Shown: piece by piece, positions 18,313 to 27,420 of the stretch
Numbering within the stretch: position 1 is the stretch's first letter
How the letters are laid out: each line of letters opens with the position of its first letter
NCBI RefSeq assembly: GCF_050864855.1
Contig: NZ_JBOZWW010000062.1
Span: forward strand, 1-63,733
Source of the DNA: Cardinium hertigii_C
GTDB lineage: Bacteria; Bacteroidota; Bacteroidia; Cytophagales; Amoebophilaceae
DNA length: 63,733 nt
Direction: 5' to 3'
Program-made: the position numbers and the translations under genes
Notes under the pieces: model-generated
Databases searched by the model: none
What the model was told of the DNA's origin: nothing
Seen by the model: the letters and a program-made list of their open reading frames with translations, nothing else

Positions 18313-19053
18313 ATGAATAATTATATAAACAATCATACAAGCAACAGGTATGCCATAGATGATGGATTACAGCGCTATATGGTTAAAGTATATGCGCATA
18401 TGGCTTTTGGGCTCTTTATTACCGCCATTGCAGCAGCCGTAACGTATCATTCTCCACCTTTAATCCGTTTACTTTTTGCATTCGATCAGTTCGGGAACAT
18501 GCTAGACTTTACTTTTTTTGGTTCTGTGGTGCTATTTTCGCCAGTGTTGATTGTCATATATGTACGGTACAAGCTTTCCAGAATAACATTTTCCCACGCT
18601 CGTTACCTTTTAGTATTGTATGCGGCACTTTGGGGTGTTTCATTATCTGGACTAATGTTTATTTACACGATTGATTCTTTACATACAGTTTTTTTAGTAA
18701 CGGCTTGCACCTTTAGTGCCATGAGTATCTATGGCTACACCACCAAACGTGATTTAACTGCTTTGGGCTCTTTTTGTAGGATGGCCCTTTTTGGACTTAT
18801 TATAAGTGCCCTAGTAAATTTCTTTTTACAGAGTGGTGCAGTTTACTTTCTAACAAGTTTTATAGGAGTAGTGGTTTTCATTGGTTTTGTAGCATACGAC
18901 ACCCAAAAATTAAAAAAACTATACTATGAGGTACAAGACACAGCCTTAGCAAAAAAAGTTGCACTAATCGGTGCGCTTCACCTATATCTCGATTTTATAA
19001 ATATTTTTCTACATTTGCTACAACTTTGGGGAAAACGAAAAGGAAGAAATTAA
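18313..19053 (+). CDS. BAX inhibitor-1/YccA family membrane protein
   Basis: 246 residues with seven hydrophobic segments and a charged C-terminus (LWGKRKGRN). The N-terminal pattern LQRYMVKVYAHMAFGLFITAIAA and the C-terminal FVAYDTQKLKKLYYE plus LYLDFINIFLHLLQLWG are diagnostic for the BI-1/TMBIM family. Bacterial members act as pH-sensitive calcium leak channels or interact with FtsH; which applies here is unknown. It is a single gene. Confidence 0.92.
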   Translation: MNNYINNHTSNRYAIDDGLQRYMVKVYAHMAFGLFITAIAAAVTYHSPPLIRLLFAFDQFGNMLDFTFFGSVVLFSPVLIVIYVRYKLSRITFSHARYLLVLYAALWGVSLSGLMFIYTIDSLHTVFLVTACTFSAMSIYGYTTKRDLTALGSFCRMALFGLIISALVNFFLQSGAVYFLTSFIGVVVFIGFVAYDTQKLKKLYYEVQDTALAKKVALIGALHLYLDFINIFLHLLQLWGKRKGRN

Positions 19054-19400
19054 CATATGCGAAGGAGCTATTCTGGTAAGATACATTATCCCACATTCAG
19101 GTTTATAAGCTAAATATTTCTATAAATTGGTATGGCATATTGGCTATCCATATCAATTGTCTATTTGGGACCCCTTCCAAGGTCATTTTTATAAGCTAAT
19201 TGTTGCTTTTTTAAGTCAAGACAATGCAAATTAATAAAATATATAATTGGTAAATTTTATTTTAAAAACCAGCTCGACTTAATATAAGCCAAAATATTCT
19301 TCAACTGTAAAGCGCACTACAAAGCTGGTACCCATTTATGGTTTTCAAAGCAATAGGACTATAATATAGCAACAGGTTTTTTAAATAGCTGAAGTTATTC
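19054..19400. other. Intergenic region upstream of dnaA
   Basis: 347 bases with no gene. I looked for clustered DnaA boxes (TTATNCACA) and saw none that fit well, so I do not call an origin. It presumably holds the dnaA promoter. Confidence 0.5.
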
Positions 19401-20792
19401 ATGCATATCGATAGCAAGATTATTTGGGATAAATGCCTTCTATACATTCAAGGTCAAATCAGTGCACAAACCTATAAAACTTGGTTTAGTCCTATTATAG
19501 CCAAAGATTTCAAAGATGGTGTCTTGACCATTCAAGTACCTAGTCAATTTTTTTATGAATGGCTAGAAGAACACCATTTACCATTGCTAAAGCAAGCAGT
19601 ACGGCAAGAAATAGGTCCTCATGGCAAACTAGCCTATGCAGTTGTGATAGACAAAGGCAATAAAAAACAGAAGCCGTTGATGGTCCACTTGCCTACCTAT
19701 CCAGGCCCCACACCAAAATCGACCATTCCACAGCTACCTACCATTTCAGAAAATGAAATTTTTCGATTAAATCCCAATTATATTTTTAATAACCTCATAG
19801 AAGGAAGTTGCAACCAGCTAGCCAAATCTGCTGCACAAGCCGTTTCAAAGCAACCAGGAGGAACCGCTTTTAATCCATTGACGCTTTACGGAGGTATAGG
19901 ATTAGGGAAAACGCATATTGCTCAAGCAATTGGAAATGAGGTTAAAACATTTTTCCCAGATAAAAAAGTAGCCTATGTTTCCTCAGAAAAATTTACCACA
20001 CAATTTATAGAAGCGCTGCGCAACAACTACGTTCAAGCTTTTACAGGGCAATATCTAACAGTAGATTTACTTATTTTAGATGATATACAATTTTTAGCGG
20101 GTAAAGAAAAAACACAAGAAATCTTCTTTCATATTTTTAATCATCTACATCAACTAAAAAAACAAATTATCATTACAAGTGACTGCCCACCTCGTGATTT
20201 AAAAGGATTACAAGAACGGCTGCTTTCCCGATTCAAATGGGGTTTAACGGCAGATGTACAGTGTCCTGATTTTGAAACCCGCGTGGCCATTATCCATAGT
20301 AAAATGGAAGCCGACGGCATTACCCTTTCCTCAGATTTAATCGATTACATTGCCAGGCATGTGGATACCAATGTAAGAGAATTAGAAGGCGTACTTATTT
20401 CGCTTATTGCACATGCTTCATTGACCAAACGCGATATGAACGTAGCTTTGGCACAACAAGTTTTAAAGGATATTGTAGCACAACAGCCTACTGCCGAAAC
20501 GACTATTGAAGCCATACAACAGCAGGTAGTAGCCCACTATGCGATTTCTTTAGATGTACTTAAAGGTAAATCTCGTAAAAAAGAGCTTGTAATGGCTCGA
20601 CAAACTGCCATGCATCTGATCAAAAAATATACCACACACTCTTTAAAAACTATAGGCGCCTACTTTGGTGGAAGGGATCATACAACGGTGATACATGCGG
20701 TAGGAGTCATAAATGACCTATTGGATAAAGACACGCAATATGCCCAGTTGTATGGATCACTTGAAAATAAAATCAAAGCAACATTAAAATAA
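19401..20792 (+). CDS. dnaA: Chromosomal replication initiator protein DnaA
   Basis: AAA+ ATPase that opens the replication origin. 463 residues, normal length. Domain I is visible from KIIWDKCLLYIQGQISAQTYKTWFSP. Walker A is GGIGLGKTH at residues 164-172, and Walker B is LLILDDIQFLAG. RELEGVLISLIAHA lies at the end of the AAA+ domain, and the DNA-binding domain IV signature is GGRDHTTVIHAV. It is convergent with ung. The start ATG at 19401 fits the family N-terminus. Confidence 0.97.
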   Translation: MHIDSKIIWDKCLLYIQGQISAQTYKTWFSPIIAKDFKDGVLTIQVPSQFFYEWLEEHHLPLLKQAVRQEIGPHGKLAYAVVIDKGNKKQKPLMVHLPTYPGPTPKSTIPQLPTISENEIFRLNPNYIFNNLIEGSCNQLAKSAAQAVSKQPGGTAFNPLTLYGGIGLGKTHIAQAIGNEVKTFFPDKKVAYVSSEKFTTQFIEALRNNYVQAFTGQYLTVDLLILDDIQFLAGKEKTQEIFFHIFNHLHQLKKQIIITSDCPPRDLKGLQERLLSRFKWGLTADVQCPDFETRVAIIHSKMEADGITLSSDLIDYIARHVDTNVRELEGVLISLIAHASLTKRDMNVALAQQVLKDIVAQQPTAETTIEAIQQQVVAHYAISLDVLKGKSRKKELVMARQTAMHLIKKYTTHSLKTIGAYFGGRDHTTVIHAVGVINDLLDKDTQYAQLYGSLENKIKATLK

Positions 20793-20816
20793 AAAGGTAT
20801 GTACTAGGCTAGTCTA

Positions 20817-21479
20817 TTACCAAACAATAGGCGTCTGGCCTGTGGCCAATAGATAGCTATTTGTCTTGCTAAAATGTCTATTTTGAAAAAATCCCCTATG
20901 GGCAGATAGTGGAGAAGGATGTGCCGATTTTAGTACTAAGTGTTGTTGCCCATCAATCAAGCTGCCCTTTTGTTGGGCATAACTTCCCCATAATATGAAA
21001 ACTACATGCTTCTTACGTTCTGAAATAGATTGTATCACTGCATCGGTAAAAAGCTCCCAGCCTTTTTTTTGATGAGAGCCTGCCTTGTGTGCTTCCACCG
21101 TTAAAATTGCATTCAATAACAATACGCCTTGTTTGGCCCAATCATCCAATGAGCCAGATGTTCGCTTTGGACTACCCATATCTGCTTGCAGTTCTGCAAA
21201 AATATTCTGTAGCGAGGGGGGAAAAGAAATGGATGAAGGAACGGAAAAAGACAACCCATCTGCCTGCCCTGGACCATGATAAGGATCTTGCCCTAAAAGC
21301 ACCACCTTAGTATGGGTAAAAGGTGAGAGTTCAAAAGCCCTAAATAGGTTTTTAGCTGCTGGATAGATGATACCATTTTGGTAAGCCGCCCTCACGTAAT
21401 CGGTCAATTTTTTAAAATAGGGTTTTTCAAACTCTGTAGTAAGTTCATTTTTCCAGGATGATTCTATTCGTATATTCAT
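20817..21479 (-). CDS. ung: Uracil-DNA glycosylase
   Basis: Removes uracil from DNA in base excision repair. I chose the ATG at 21479 (220 residues, MNIRIESSWKNEL) because family-1 enzymes begin near this point; an in-frame ATG at 21551 would add 24 unrelated residues. The catalytic water-activating motif GQDPYHGPGQADGLSFSV is intact. The C-terminal HPSPLSAHRGFFQNRHF is the leucine-intercalation loop. LLLNAILTVEAHKAGSH matches the conserved LLLN segment. Confidence 0.95.
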   Translation of the reverse strand: MNIRIESSWKNELTTEFEKPYFKKLTDYVRAAYQNGIIYPAAKNLFRAFELSPFTHTKVVLLGQDPYHGPGQADGLSFSVPSSISFPPSLQNIFAELQADMGSPKRTSGSLDDWAKQGVLLLNAILTVEAHKAGSHQKKGWELFTDAVIQSISERKKHVVFILWGSYAQQKGSLIDGQQHLVLKSAHPSPLSAHRGFFQNRHFSKTNSYLLATGQTPIVW

Positions 21480-21645
21480 ACTTGCAAGTCTTAAGTGAAA
21501 AAGATAAGCTTGTAAAGCTTTAACATGCATAGCGTAGGCTACAAAATACAATTTATTCTAAAAATAAACTTGATTTTATCATTTTTTTTTCACAATTTTG
21601 TTTGTGTTGTCCACTATTTAAAGATTGGGAATTATTTAATATAAC

Positions 21646-21996
21646 ATGAGACATTACGAAACAGTATTTATACTATCACCAGTACTTTCTAGCGATCAAA
21701 TAAAGGCATCTATAGATAAATATAGATCTTTCTTAGTGAAGGGTAATGCAACAATAGCACATGAAGAAGAGATAGGTTTAAAACCTTTGGCTTACCAAAT
21801 CAAGCATAAAAAAAATGGGGTCTATCATTTGATAGAATTTGTAAGTGAACCTAGTCTGATTAAGGAGTTAGAAGTTACTTATGCACGAGATGAGACCGTA
21901 TTGCGTTTTTTAACATTTGCTTTAGACAAGCATGCATTAGCGCATAACATGGAAAGAAGATCAAATGGAAAAAAAGAATCTAAGAAAGAACTATAG
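21646..21996 (+). CDS. rpsF: 30S ribosomal protein bS6
   Basis: 116 residues. MRHYETVFILSPVLSSDQ and GLKPLAYQIKHKKNGVYHLIEF are typical of bS6. First gene of a ribosomal operon with rpsR and rplI, the standard bacterial order. Confidence 0.97.
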   Translation: MRHYETVFILSPVLSSDQIKASIDKYRSFLVKGNATIAHEEEIGLKPLAYQIKHKKNGVYHLIEFVSEPSLIKELEVTYARDETVLRFLTFALDKHALAHNMERRSNGKKESKKEL

Positions 21997-22000
21997 CCCT

Positions 22001-22252
22001 ATGACTTTAGTAAACGAATCAATACAAAAAAAAACAATCACTAAAAAATTTTGTCGCTTCAAGCGGTACGGTATTAAGTATGTAGATTATAAATGCGTTG
22101 ACTTTTTAATGAAGTTCCTCAATGAACAAGGCAAAATATTACCTAGGCGAATTAGTGGCAATAGTTTAAAATACCAAAAAAAAGTAGCTCGTGCAGTAAA
22201 GCGTGCCAGGCAACTTGCTTTGCTTCCTTATGTAGCGGACAATTTAAAGTAA
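22001..22252 (+). CDS. rpsR: 30S ribosomal protein bS18
   Basis: 83 residues from the ATG at 22001, four bases after the rpsF stop. An in-frame ATG at 21965 would add 12 residues and overlap rpsF; I prefer the shorter form by spacing, without proof. The core KFCRFKRYGIKYVDYK, followed by GKILPRRISGNSLKYQKKVARAVKRARQLALLPY, is diagnostic. It binds next to bS6 in the 30S platform. Confidence 0.93.
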   Translation: MTLVNESIQKKTITKKFCRFKRYGIKYVDYKCVDFLMKFLNEQGKILPRRISGNSLKYQKKVARAVKRARQLALLPYVADNLK

Positions 22253-22259
22253 ACCTAAA

Positions 22260-22703
22260 ATGGAAGTAATATTAAAAAGTGCATATAAAACATTAGGAAA
22301 CAAAGGAGATATTGTTTCGGTTAAGGCTGGTTATGCTAGAAACTATCTTATTCCGGAAGGGCTCGCTGTTGTAGCGAATGCTACAAATAAGAAAATTGCA
22401 TTTGAAAATGCAAAACAAGCAGCACATAAAGGGATAAAACTAAAAGCCGATGCAGAGGCACTTTTACCACTGCTCACATCCGCTAAGGTAGTAATAGCTG
22501 CAAAAGTAGGTGAAGGTGGAAAAATATTTGGCTCTATTACCCCTTTGCAAATTGCTAAGGCACTTAAAGCAAAAGACATTGGTGTAGACCATACTAAGAT
22601 AAATATTGAACACCCTATTAAACAAATAGGAAATTATGAAGCCGTTTTAACTTTACACGAAACGGTTTCCTACACATTAACTTTTGATGTAGTTCCTGCT
22701 TAG
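22260..22703 (+). CDS. rplI: 50S ribosomal protein bL9
   Basis: 147 residues. The N-domain contains LGNKGDIVSVKAGYARNYLIPEGLA, the signature of the family. A long connecting helix and a C-domain with GEGGKIFGSITPLQIAKAL follow. It is the last gene of the rpsF-rpsR-rplI operon, seven bases after rpsR. Confidence 0.97.
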   Translation: MEVILKSAYKTLGNKGDIVSVKAGYARNYLIPEGLAVVANATNKKIAFENAKQAAHKGIKLKADAEALLPLLTSAKVVIAAKVGEGGKIFGSITPLQIAKALKAKDIGVDHTKINIEHPIKQIGNYEAVLTLHETVSYTLTFDVVPA

Positions 22704-22719
22704 GGACTATTCTGCTCCT

Positions 22720-22823
22720 GGGGGCTTCTTAATAGCGTGTGAAAGGGGAATTGTTGCTAAAAACTCTTTTGCATTATCATTTTTTTGTTTTTTGTTTTTT
22801 TGATAAAAGCTATAGAAGCCCCT
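22720..22823 (+). terminator. Long inverted repeat after the ribosomal operon
   Basis: The arm ggggcttcttaatagc (about 22721-22736) is matched by gctatagaagcccc (22809-22822), the reverse complement with one extra base pair unmatched. They are separated by about 72 bases that include a T-rich run. It lies between the convergent rplI and tsaD genes. The loop is long for a classical terminator, so the role is uncertain. Confidence 0.35.
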
Positions 22824-22876
22824 TCCCCATTTATGCTTAAATATTATAGGCCATTTTATCCTTTCTTCGAATAATA

Positions 22877-23878
22877 CTATATTGGATATCTCGGTAAAGA
22901 TTTTGCCTTTAAATTCACAAAGTCTTTTAACTGATGCTTATAGGCAGCTGTAATGGCTACCATGGCTGCATTATCTGTACAATAGGCCATAGCGGGTATA
23001 AAAACCCTCCAATGATGTTCTATAGCCATTTGCTTCAGCTGCTCACGCAAATGGCTATTCGCAGCAACACCACCTGCCAATGCAATGGTGGTAATACCGC
23101 TTTTTTGAATAACTTGGGTCAATTTAGCCAATAACATACGCACCAACACTGCTTGAATACTGGCACAGATATCAGCCCGATTCGCTAATACAAATTCAGG
23201 AGTTTTACTTCGAATAAAAAGTGCAAAAGCTGTTTTTATACCGCTAAATGAAAAATCAAAATTGGGCATATGCGTAGATGGAAAGGCAAAAACATTCGGA
23301 TCACCTTCTTGGGCATAGCGATCTATCAAAGCACCACCTGGATAAGGCAATCCCATTAAATGGGCTATTTTATCAAAGGCTTCTCCTACAGCATCATCTT
23401 GGGTTGCACCTAATACCTCCATAGCACAATAATCCTTTACCAATATAATCTGCGTATGTCCTCCACTAACAGCCAAACAGAGAAAAGGGAAAGTAGGCTT
23501 AGGATCATCGATAAAATTAGCCAATACATGGGCTTGAATATGGTGGACACCTATTAAAGGAATGCCAAGAGAAAAAGCCAATGATTTCGCAAAACAACTT
23601 CCAACCAAAAGGGGACCTAGTAACCCTGGACCTTGTGTAAATCCAATAGCATGTAATGCAGATTTTTCAAGGTTAGCTTGTTCGAGTGCAGCCGTTACAA
23701 CAGGAATAATATTGGTTTCATGTGCACGTGCAGCAAGTTCTGGAACAACACCACCATATTTTTCATGAATCAATTGACTCATGACCACATTACTGACTAT
23801 TTTGCCATTATGGCTTACAGAAGCAGCTGTTTCATCGCAAGAGGATTCAATACCTAAAATAGTCAATTGTTTTTGCAT
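22877..23878 (-). CDS. tsaD: tRNA N6-adenosine threonylcarbamoyltransferase
   Basis: Transfers the threonylcarbamoyl group to A37 of ANN-decoding tRNAs. 333 residues. The N-terminal motif ILGIESSCDETAASV and the metal-binding HHIQAHVLANF are intact. FLCLAVSGGHTQIILV, DDAVGEAFDKIAHLMGLPYPGG and ALAGGVAANSHLREQL complete the ASKHA fold. It needs TsaB, TsaC and TsaE, which are not nearby. Confidence 0.97.
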   Translation of the reverse strand: MQKQLTILGIESSCDETAASVSHNGKIVSNVVMSQLIHEKYGGVVPELAARAHETNIIPVVTAALEQANLEKSALHAIGFTQGPGLLGPLLVGSCFAKSLAFSLGIPLIGVHHIQAHVLANFIDDPKPTFPFLCLAVSGGHTQIILVKDYCAMEVLGATQDDAVGEAFDKIAHLMGLPYPGGALIDRYAQEGDPNVFAFPSTHMPNFDFSFSGIKTAFALFIRSKTPEFVLANRADICASIQAVLVRMLLAKLTQVIQKSGITTIALAGGVAANSHLREQLKQMAIEHHWRVFIPAMAYCTDNAAMVAITAAYKHQLKDFVNLKAKSLPRYPI

Positions 23879-24227
23879 AATCTGTTCTTTTAGCTCAAAC
23901 TTTGGATACTATACCACCATTGGCCAAATAATCAAACGTAACAATTTTTTTTTAGCGCCAATGATTTGCCCTTATAATTCTGGTAAAGTAAACGGATCAA
24001 CCTTTGCTTAATATATACGATAGGTTTCAAATCGTTATAAGATAACGAAAAACAGTATTTGACCTATATAAATCACACGCTTACTGCTGCTAAAAAAGCC
24101 TAGAAGTATAGCAAAAATTAGGGGTAATACCAAAAATAATAACTGCTTTTTAAGTAAAACTACTTAAACATATGTTTAATATGGATGGAATCGTACCTTT
24201 CATCCAGGAAAAAGTAGGTAAATGGCT
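23879..24227. other. Intergenic region between tsaD and the FtsX-type permease
   Basis: 349 bases, AT-rich. I see no gene, tRNA or strong hairpin. It should contain the tsaD promoter. Confidence 0.5.
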
Positions 24228-25457
24228 TTACCCTTCCTGTAGTGCTTCTATAATTTTTTTTTGTCTTAACCATTTAATCGCAAAATACAATGCAACAGAA
24301 AGGGTCGAAAATATCAATAGATTAGGAAATAAAATGGCTTTCCAATGGGTATAAATGGGTACATAACACATATAGTAGAGGGCTGGTTCAAGTGTAATAC
24401 ATCTATAGTGGGCTTGCAAAAAAGACAAACCTAAACCTAAAATGTTCCCATAGAGCAGGCCTCTACACAGGGTACGCAGACTATTATACAACAAGATGGC
24501 ATATACTTGCCCATCATAAGCCCCTAAAACCTTTAATAGGGCTACCATATAACTACGCTCCATAAGTTGAACGATAAGGGTAGCTACCATAGTGCATCCT
24601 GCTACCAATAGTATAAAAAGGATAAAAATAGTTGTATTTTTTTCAATAATAGCGAGCCAATCATAAAAATTAATATACTTACGTTGGGTGGGTATAAGAC
24701 GTAAATCATAATCTATAAGGTCTAAAATAGTATCTCGTAATGTTTTGGTCGGGGTTACATGGTCTTTTAAAAAAATGGTATATCCATTTACTGTTTCTGA
24801 AGACCAATTATTTAACCGTTGCATAAGACGCATATCACAAAAAGCTAAATTTTCATCTATATCAGTTAAATAAGTGCAATAGATACCTACAATCTTTAAT
24901 TTTCGGTAGCGTACTGTAGGATGAACGGTATGCACCACTACACTATCCCCTAGTGCAATGGATAATCTTTGTGCAAGATGATGGCTAATACACCATTCAT
25001 TTTGATAGGTAGACTTGGTTAGATCGGGCAGTCTACCTACGACCAGATACGCTTCCAATGCGGTATGGTCGACCATAGGATCTATTCCCTTACACCATAT
25101 GCCCTCCACCCCTACCTTTGTATGGGCCAGCATAAGCATTTGGGTAAATGGTGTTATTTTTTCAATGGCACTTGGTAAATTAGCCATTAATCGGCTGATT
25201 TGGCCACCTTGGAGAGATGTGGAGGACGCTTCCACACTATATTTGGTAATTTCAAAATCTCCTACAAAAGTGGTTATTTTTTTGGTAATTTCTTTTTGAA
25301 ATCCAAGAAGTACCATTGAAGCGATTAATATAGTTGCCGTACCTATGGTAATGCTTAAGGTAACGATTTTAGATATAGTAGCAGAAAAAACACCACTGCT
25401 GCGTTGTCTGACTCGGTTTGCCACAAAGACAATCCAAGAAATGGTCTGAAAAAGCAA
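24228..25457 (-). CDS. FtsX/LolC-LolE-type ABC transporter permease, second member
   Basis: Family layout: membrane segment near the N-terminus (KIVTLSITIGTATILIASMVLLGFQ), a periplasmic domain, then three C-terminal membrane segments beginning WLAIIEKNTTIFILFILLVAG. RSYMVALLKVLGA is the coupling-region motif. The ATG-initiated frame extends to 25562 and overlaps proS, adding residues unlike the family. I therefore favour a TTG start at 25457, 11 bases after the proS stop, giving 409 residues. It probably partners with an ATPase encoded elsewhere, and possibly with the permease at 250-1449. It is probably co-transcribed with proS. Confidence 0.82.
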   Translation of the reverse strand: MLFQTISWIVFVANRVRQRSSGVFSATISKIVTLSITIGTATILIASMVLLGFQKEITKKITTFVGDFEITKYSVEASSTSLQGGQISRLMANLPSAIEKITPFTQMLMLAHTKVGVEGIWCKGIDPMVDHTALEAYLVVGRLPDLTKSTYQNEWCISHHLAQRLSIALGDSVVVHTVHPTVRYRKLKIVGIYCTYLTDIDENLAFCDMRLMQRLNNWSSETVNGYTIFLKDHVTPTKTLRDTILDLIDYDLRLIPTQRKYINFYDWLAIIEKNTTIFILFILLVAGCTMVATLIVQLMERSYMVALLKVLGAYDGQVYAILLYNSLRTLCRGLLYGNILGLGLSFLQAHYRCITLEPALYYMCYVPIYTHWKAILFPNLLIFSTLSVALYFAIKWLRQKKIIEALQEG

Positions 25458-25468
25458 GATGCACAGAG

Positions 25469-26941
25469 TTAATAAGCCTGAGCAAAAACCACTCGTCTTA
25501 CAGAGGGTTTTCCCGAATAGATACAACGGCCCAGCTCTTCTTGCGCGTCCAATGGTATACAACGAATAGTCGCTTTTGTTTCAGCTTTAATTTTTTCTTC
25601 TGTTTCAGTAGTACCGTCCCAATGGGCCAACAAAAAGCCTCCCTTGGAAGCAATAAGCTTTTTAAAAGTTGTATAGTCATCCACTAATAAGACACGCTGT
25701 TGGTGTAGCCTAAGCGCACGCTCGTAGATATGGGTCTGGATCGTTTCCAACCAATGGATCACTTGTTCGAAGCAATGGTCCATAGGAATGGTTATTTTTT
25801 CCTTTGTGTCCCTACGGGCCAATTCAACTGTTTTATTTTGCAAATCATTAGGCCCCAGCGCTATACGAATAGGAACACCCTTTTGTTCATATTCAGCAAA
25901 TTTATAACCTGGCTTGCGGACATCGCTATCATCTAACTTTACCCGAATACCTTGGGGTGTTAATGTAGCCTGTAAACTAGCTAATTGGGCCACTATTGCG
26001 CTACGTTGGGCTTCTGTTTTATAAATAGGTATCATGACGACCTGTATGGGGGCAATTTTAGGTGGCAATATCAAGCCATCATCATCTGAGTGGACCATAA
26101 CCAATGCGCCCATCAAACGGGTCGTAATACCCCAAGAAGTACCCCATACATATTCCCGTAGACCCGCTGGATTGGTAAAAGTTACGTCAAAAGCTTGGGC
26201 AAATCGTTGGCCTAAGTAATGGGCTGTACCAGCTTGTAAAGCTTTGCCATCCTGAAGCAAGGCTTCAATGGTATAGGTAGTTTCTGCACCGGCAAAGCGC
26301 TCATGTACGGTTTTAATACCTTTTATCAAAGGTATTGCCATATAGTCTCTAATAATGCGCTCATACAAATGCAACATTTGCAAAGCTTCTGCTTGGGCTT
26401 CTTCTTGCGTAGCATGAGCGGTATGGCCTTCTTGCCATAAAAACTCTGTAGTACGCAGAAAGAGTCTGGTACGCATTTCCCAACGGACTACATTACACCA
26501 CTGATTCAGTAAAATTGGAAGATCTCTATAGGATTGAATCCAATTTTTATAGGTACGCCATATAATGGCTTCAGAAGTGGGTCGCACAATAAGTTCTTCG
26601 TCTAACTTAGCAGTAGGATCAACTTCTACACTACAACCATCTTCAGCCATTTTTAAACGATAGTGGGTCACAACGGCACATTCTTTGGCAAAGCCTTCTA
26701 TATGCCCCGCTTCTTTACTCAAATAAGACTTTGGAATCAATAAAGGAAAGTAGCCATTGACATGGCCGGTTGCTTTAAAGGCTGCATCAAAAATACTTTG
26801 TAACCTTTCCCAAATGGCATAACCATAAGGTTTAATAATCATGCAGCCCCGCACAGAAGCATTTTCTGCCAGTCCTGCACGGACGACTAATTCATTATAC
26901 CAAGCAGAAAAATTGGATGCTCTCGTCGGTAAAGGGGTCAT
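25469..26941 (-). CDS. proS: Prolyl-tRNA synthetase
   Basis: Class II aminoacyl-tRNA synthetase, 490 residues. Motif 2 is visible around NQWCNVVRWEMRTRLFLRTTEFLWQEGHTAHA. Motif 3 comes near TSWGITTRLMGALVMVHSDDDGLILPP. It is the shorter archaeal/eukaryotic-like type without the bacterial editing insertion, and it ends in a C-terminal Tyr (RVVFAQAY), a feature of that type. Such ProRS forms occur widely in Bacteroidota. Confidence 0.96.
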   Translation of the reverse strand: MTPLPTRASNFSAWYNELVVRAGLAENASVRGCMIIKPYGYAIWERLQSIFDAAFKATGHVNGYFPLLIPKSYLSKEAGHIEGFAKECAVVTHYRLKMAEDGCSVEVDPTAKLDEELIVRPTSEAIIWRTYKNWIQSYRDLPILLNQWCNVVRWEMRTRLFLRTTEFLWQEGHTAHATQEEAQAEALQMLHLYERIIRDYMAIPLIKGIKTVHERFAGAETTYTIEALLQDGKALQAGTAHYLGQRFAQAFDVTFTNPAGLREYVWGTSWGITTRLMGALVMVHSDDDGLILPPKIAPIQVVMIPIYKTEAQRSAIVAQLASLQATLTPQGIRVKLDDSDVRKPGYKFAEYEQKGVPIRIALGPNDLQNKTVELARRDTKEKITIPMDHCFEQVIHWLETIQTHIYERALRLHQQRVLLVDDYTTFKKLIASKGGFLLAHWDGTTETEEKIKAETKATIRCIPLDAQEELGRCIYSGKPSVRRVVFAQAY

Positions 26942-27015
26942 ACGTAATGGATCAGAAAAGTATCTAATATAATAAATAGAACATATGGTTACTTAATTTG
27001 GGCAAATGAATAAAG

Positions 27016-27406
27016 AAAAACAAGCCTATAAGCCGGGTTCTGTAATGCCCTAAGGGGCACTGCTTGTCATTTATCTGGAGTCATAATCACTTATGACTTC
27101 TAGCGGCCTACCCGCATGCCTTAGAAACGAACGAGCAGCTCGTCATGCTATAGCATGGACATGTTTATTTGGCCTTGCAATCCCTAAGGTTTACCCTGCC
27201 TCTACTGTCACCAATAGAGCGGTGAGCCCTTACCTCACCTTTTCACCCTTACTCGCTCTATTAAAGCTAGCGGTCTGTTTTCTGTGGCACTTTCTGTCAC
27301 ACAGATTTGCTTCCATATGCCTTCCTGTTAGGAAGTAGGGTGCTCTGTATTGCCCGGACTTTCCTCTTTGGTATTGAATTACCAAAGCGACAAGCCAGCT
27401 TGTTTT
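27016..27406 (-). ncRNA. rnpB: RNase P RNA
   Basis: The minus strand carries the universally conserved GAGGAAAGTCCGGGC (27352-27366) and the 3' conserved segment ACAGAACCCGGCTTATAGG (27025-27043). The ends AAAACAAGC and GCTTGTTTT pair to form helix P1. Length of about 391 bases fits the bacterial A-type RNA. The RNA matures tRNA 5' ends. An ORF on the opposite strand here is spurious. Exact ends are set by the P1 helix and may vary by a few bases. Confidence 0.93.
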
Positions 27407-27420
27407 CCTAGTACTACTTA

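Noticed and set aside
19054..19400. Possible replication origin upstream of dnaA
   Set aside because: No cluster of good DnaA boxes or AT-rich unwinding repeats was seen; dnaA location alone is weak evidence in Bacteroidota.
27093..27338. 81-residue plus-strand frame
   Set aside because: Lies wholly inside the RNase P RNA gene on the other strand.
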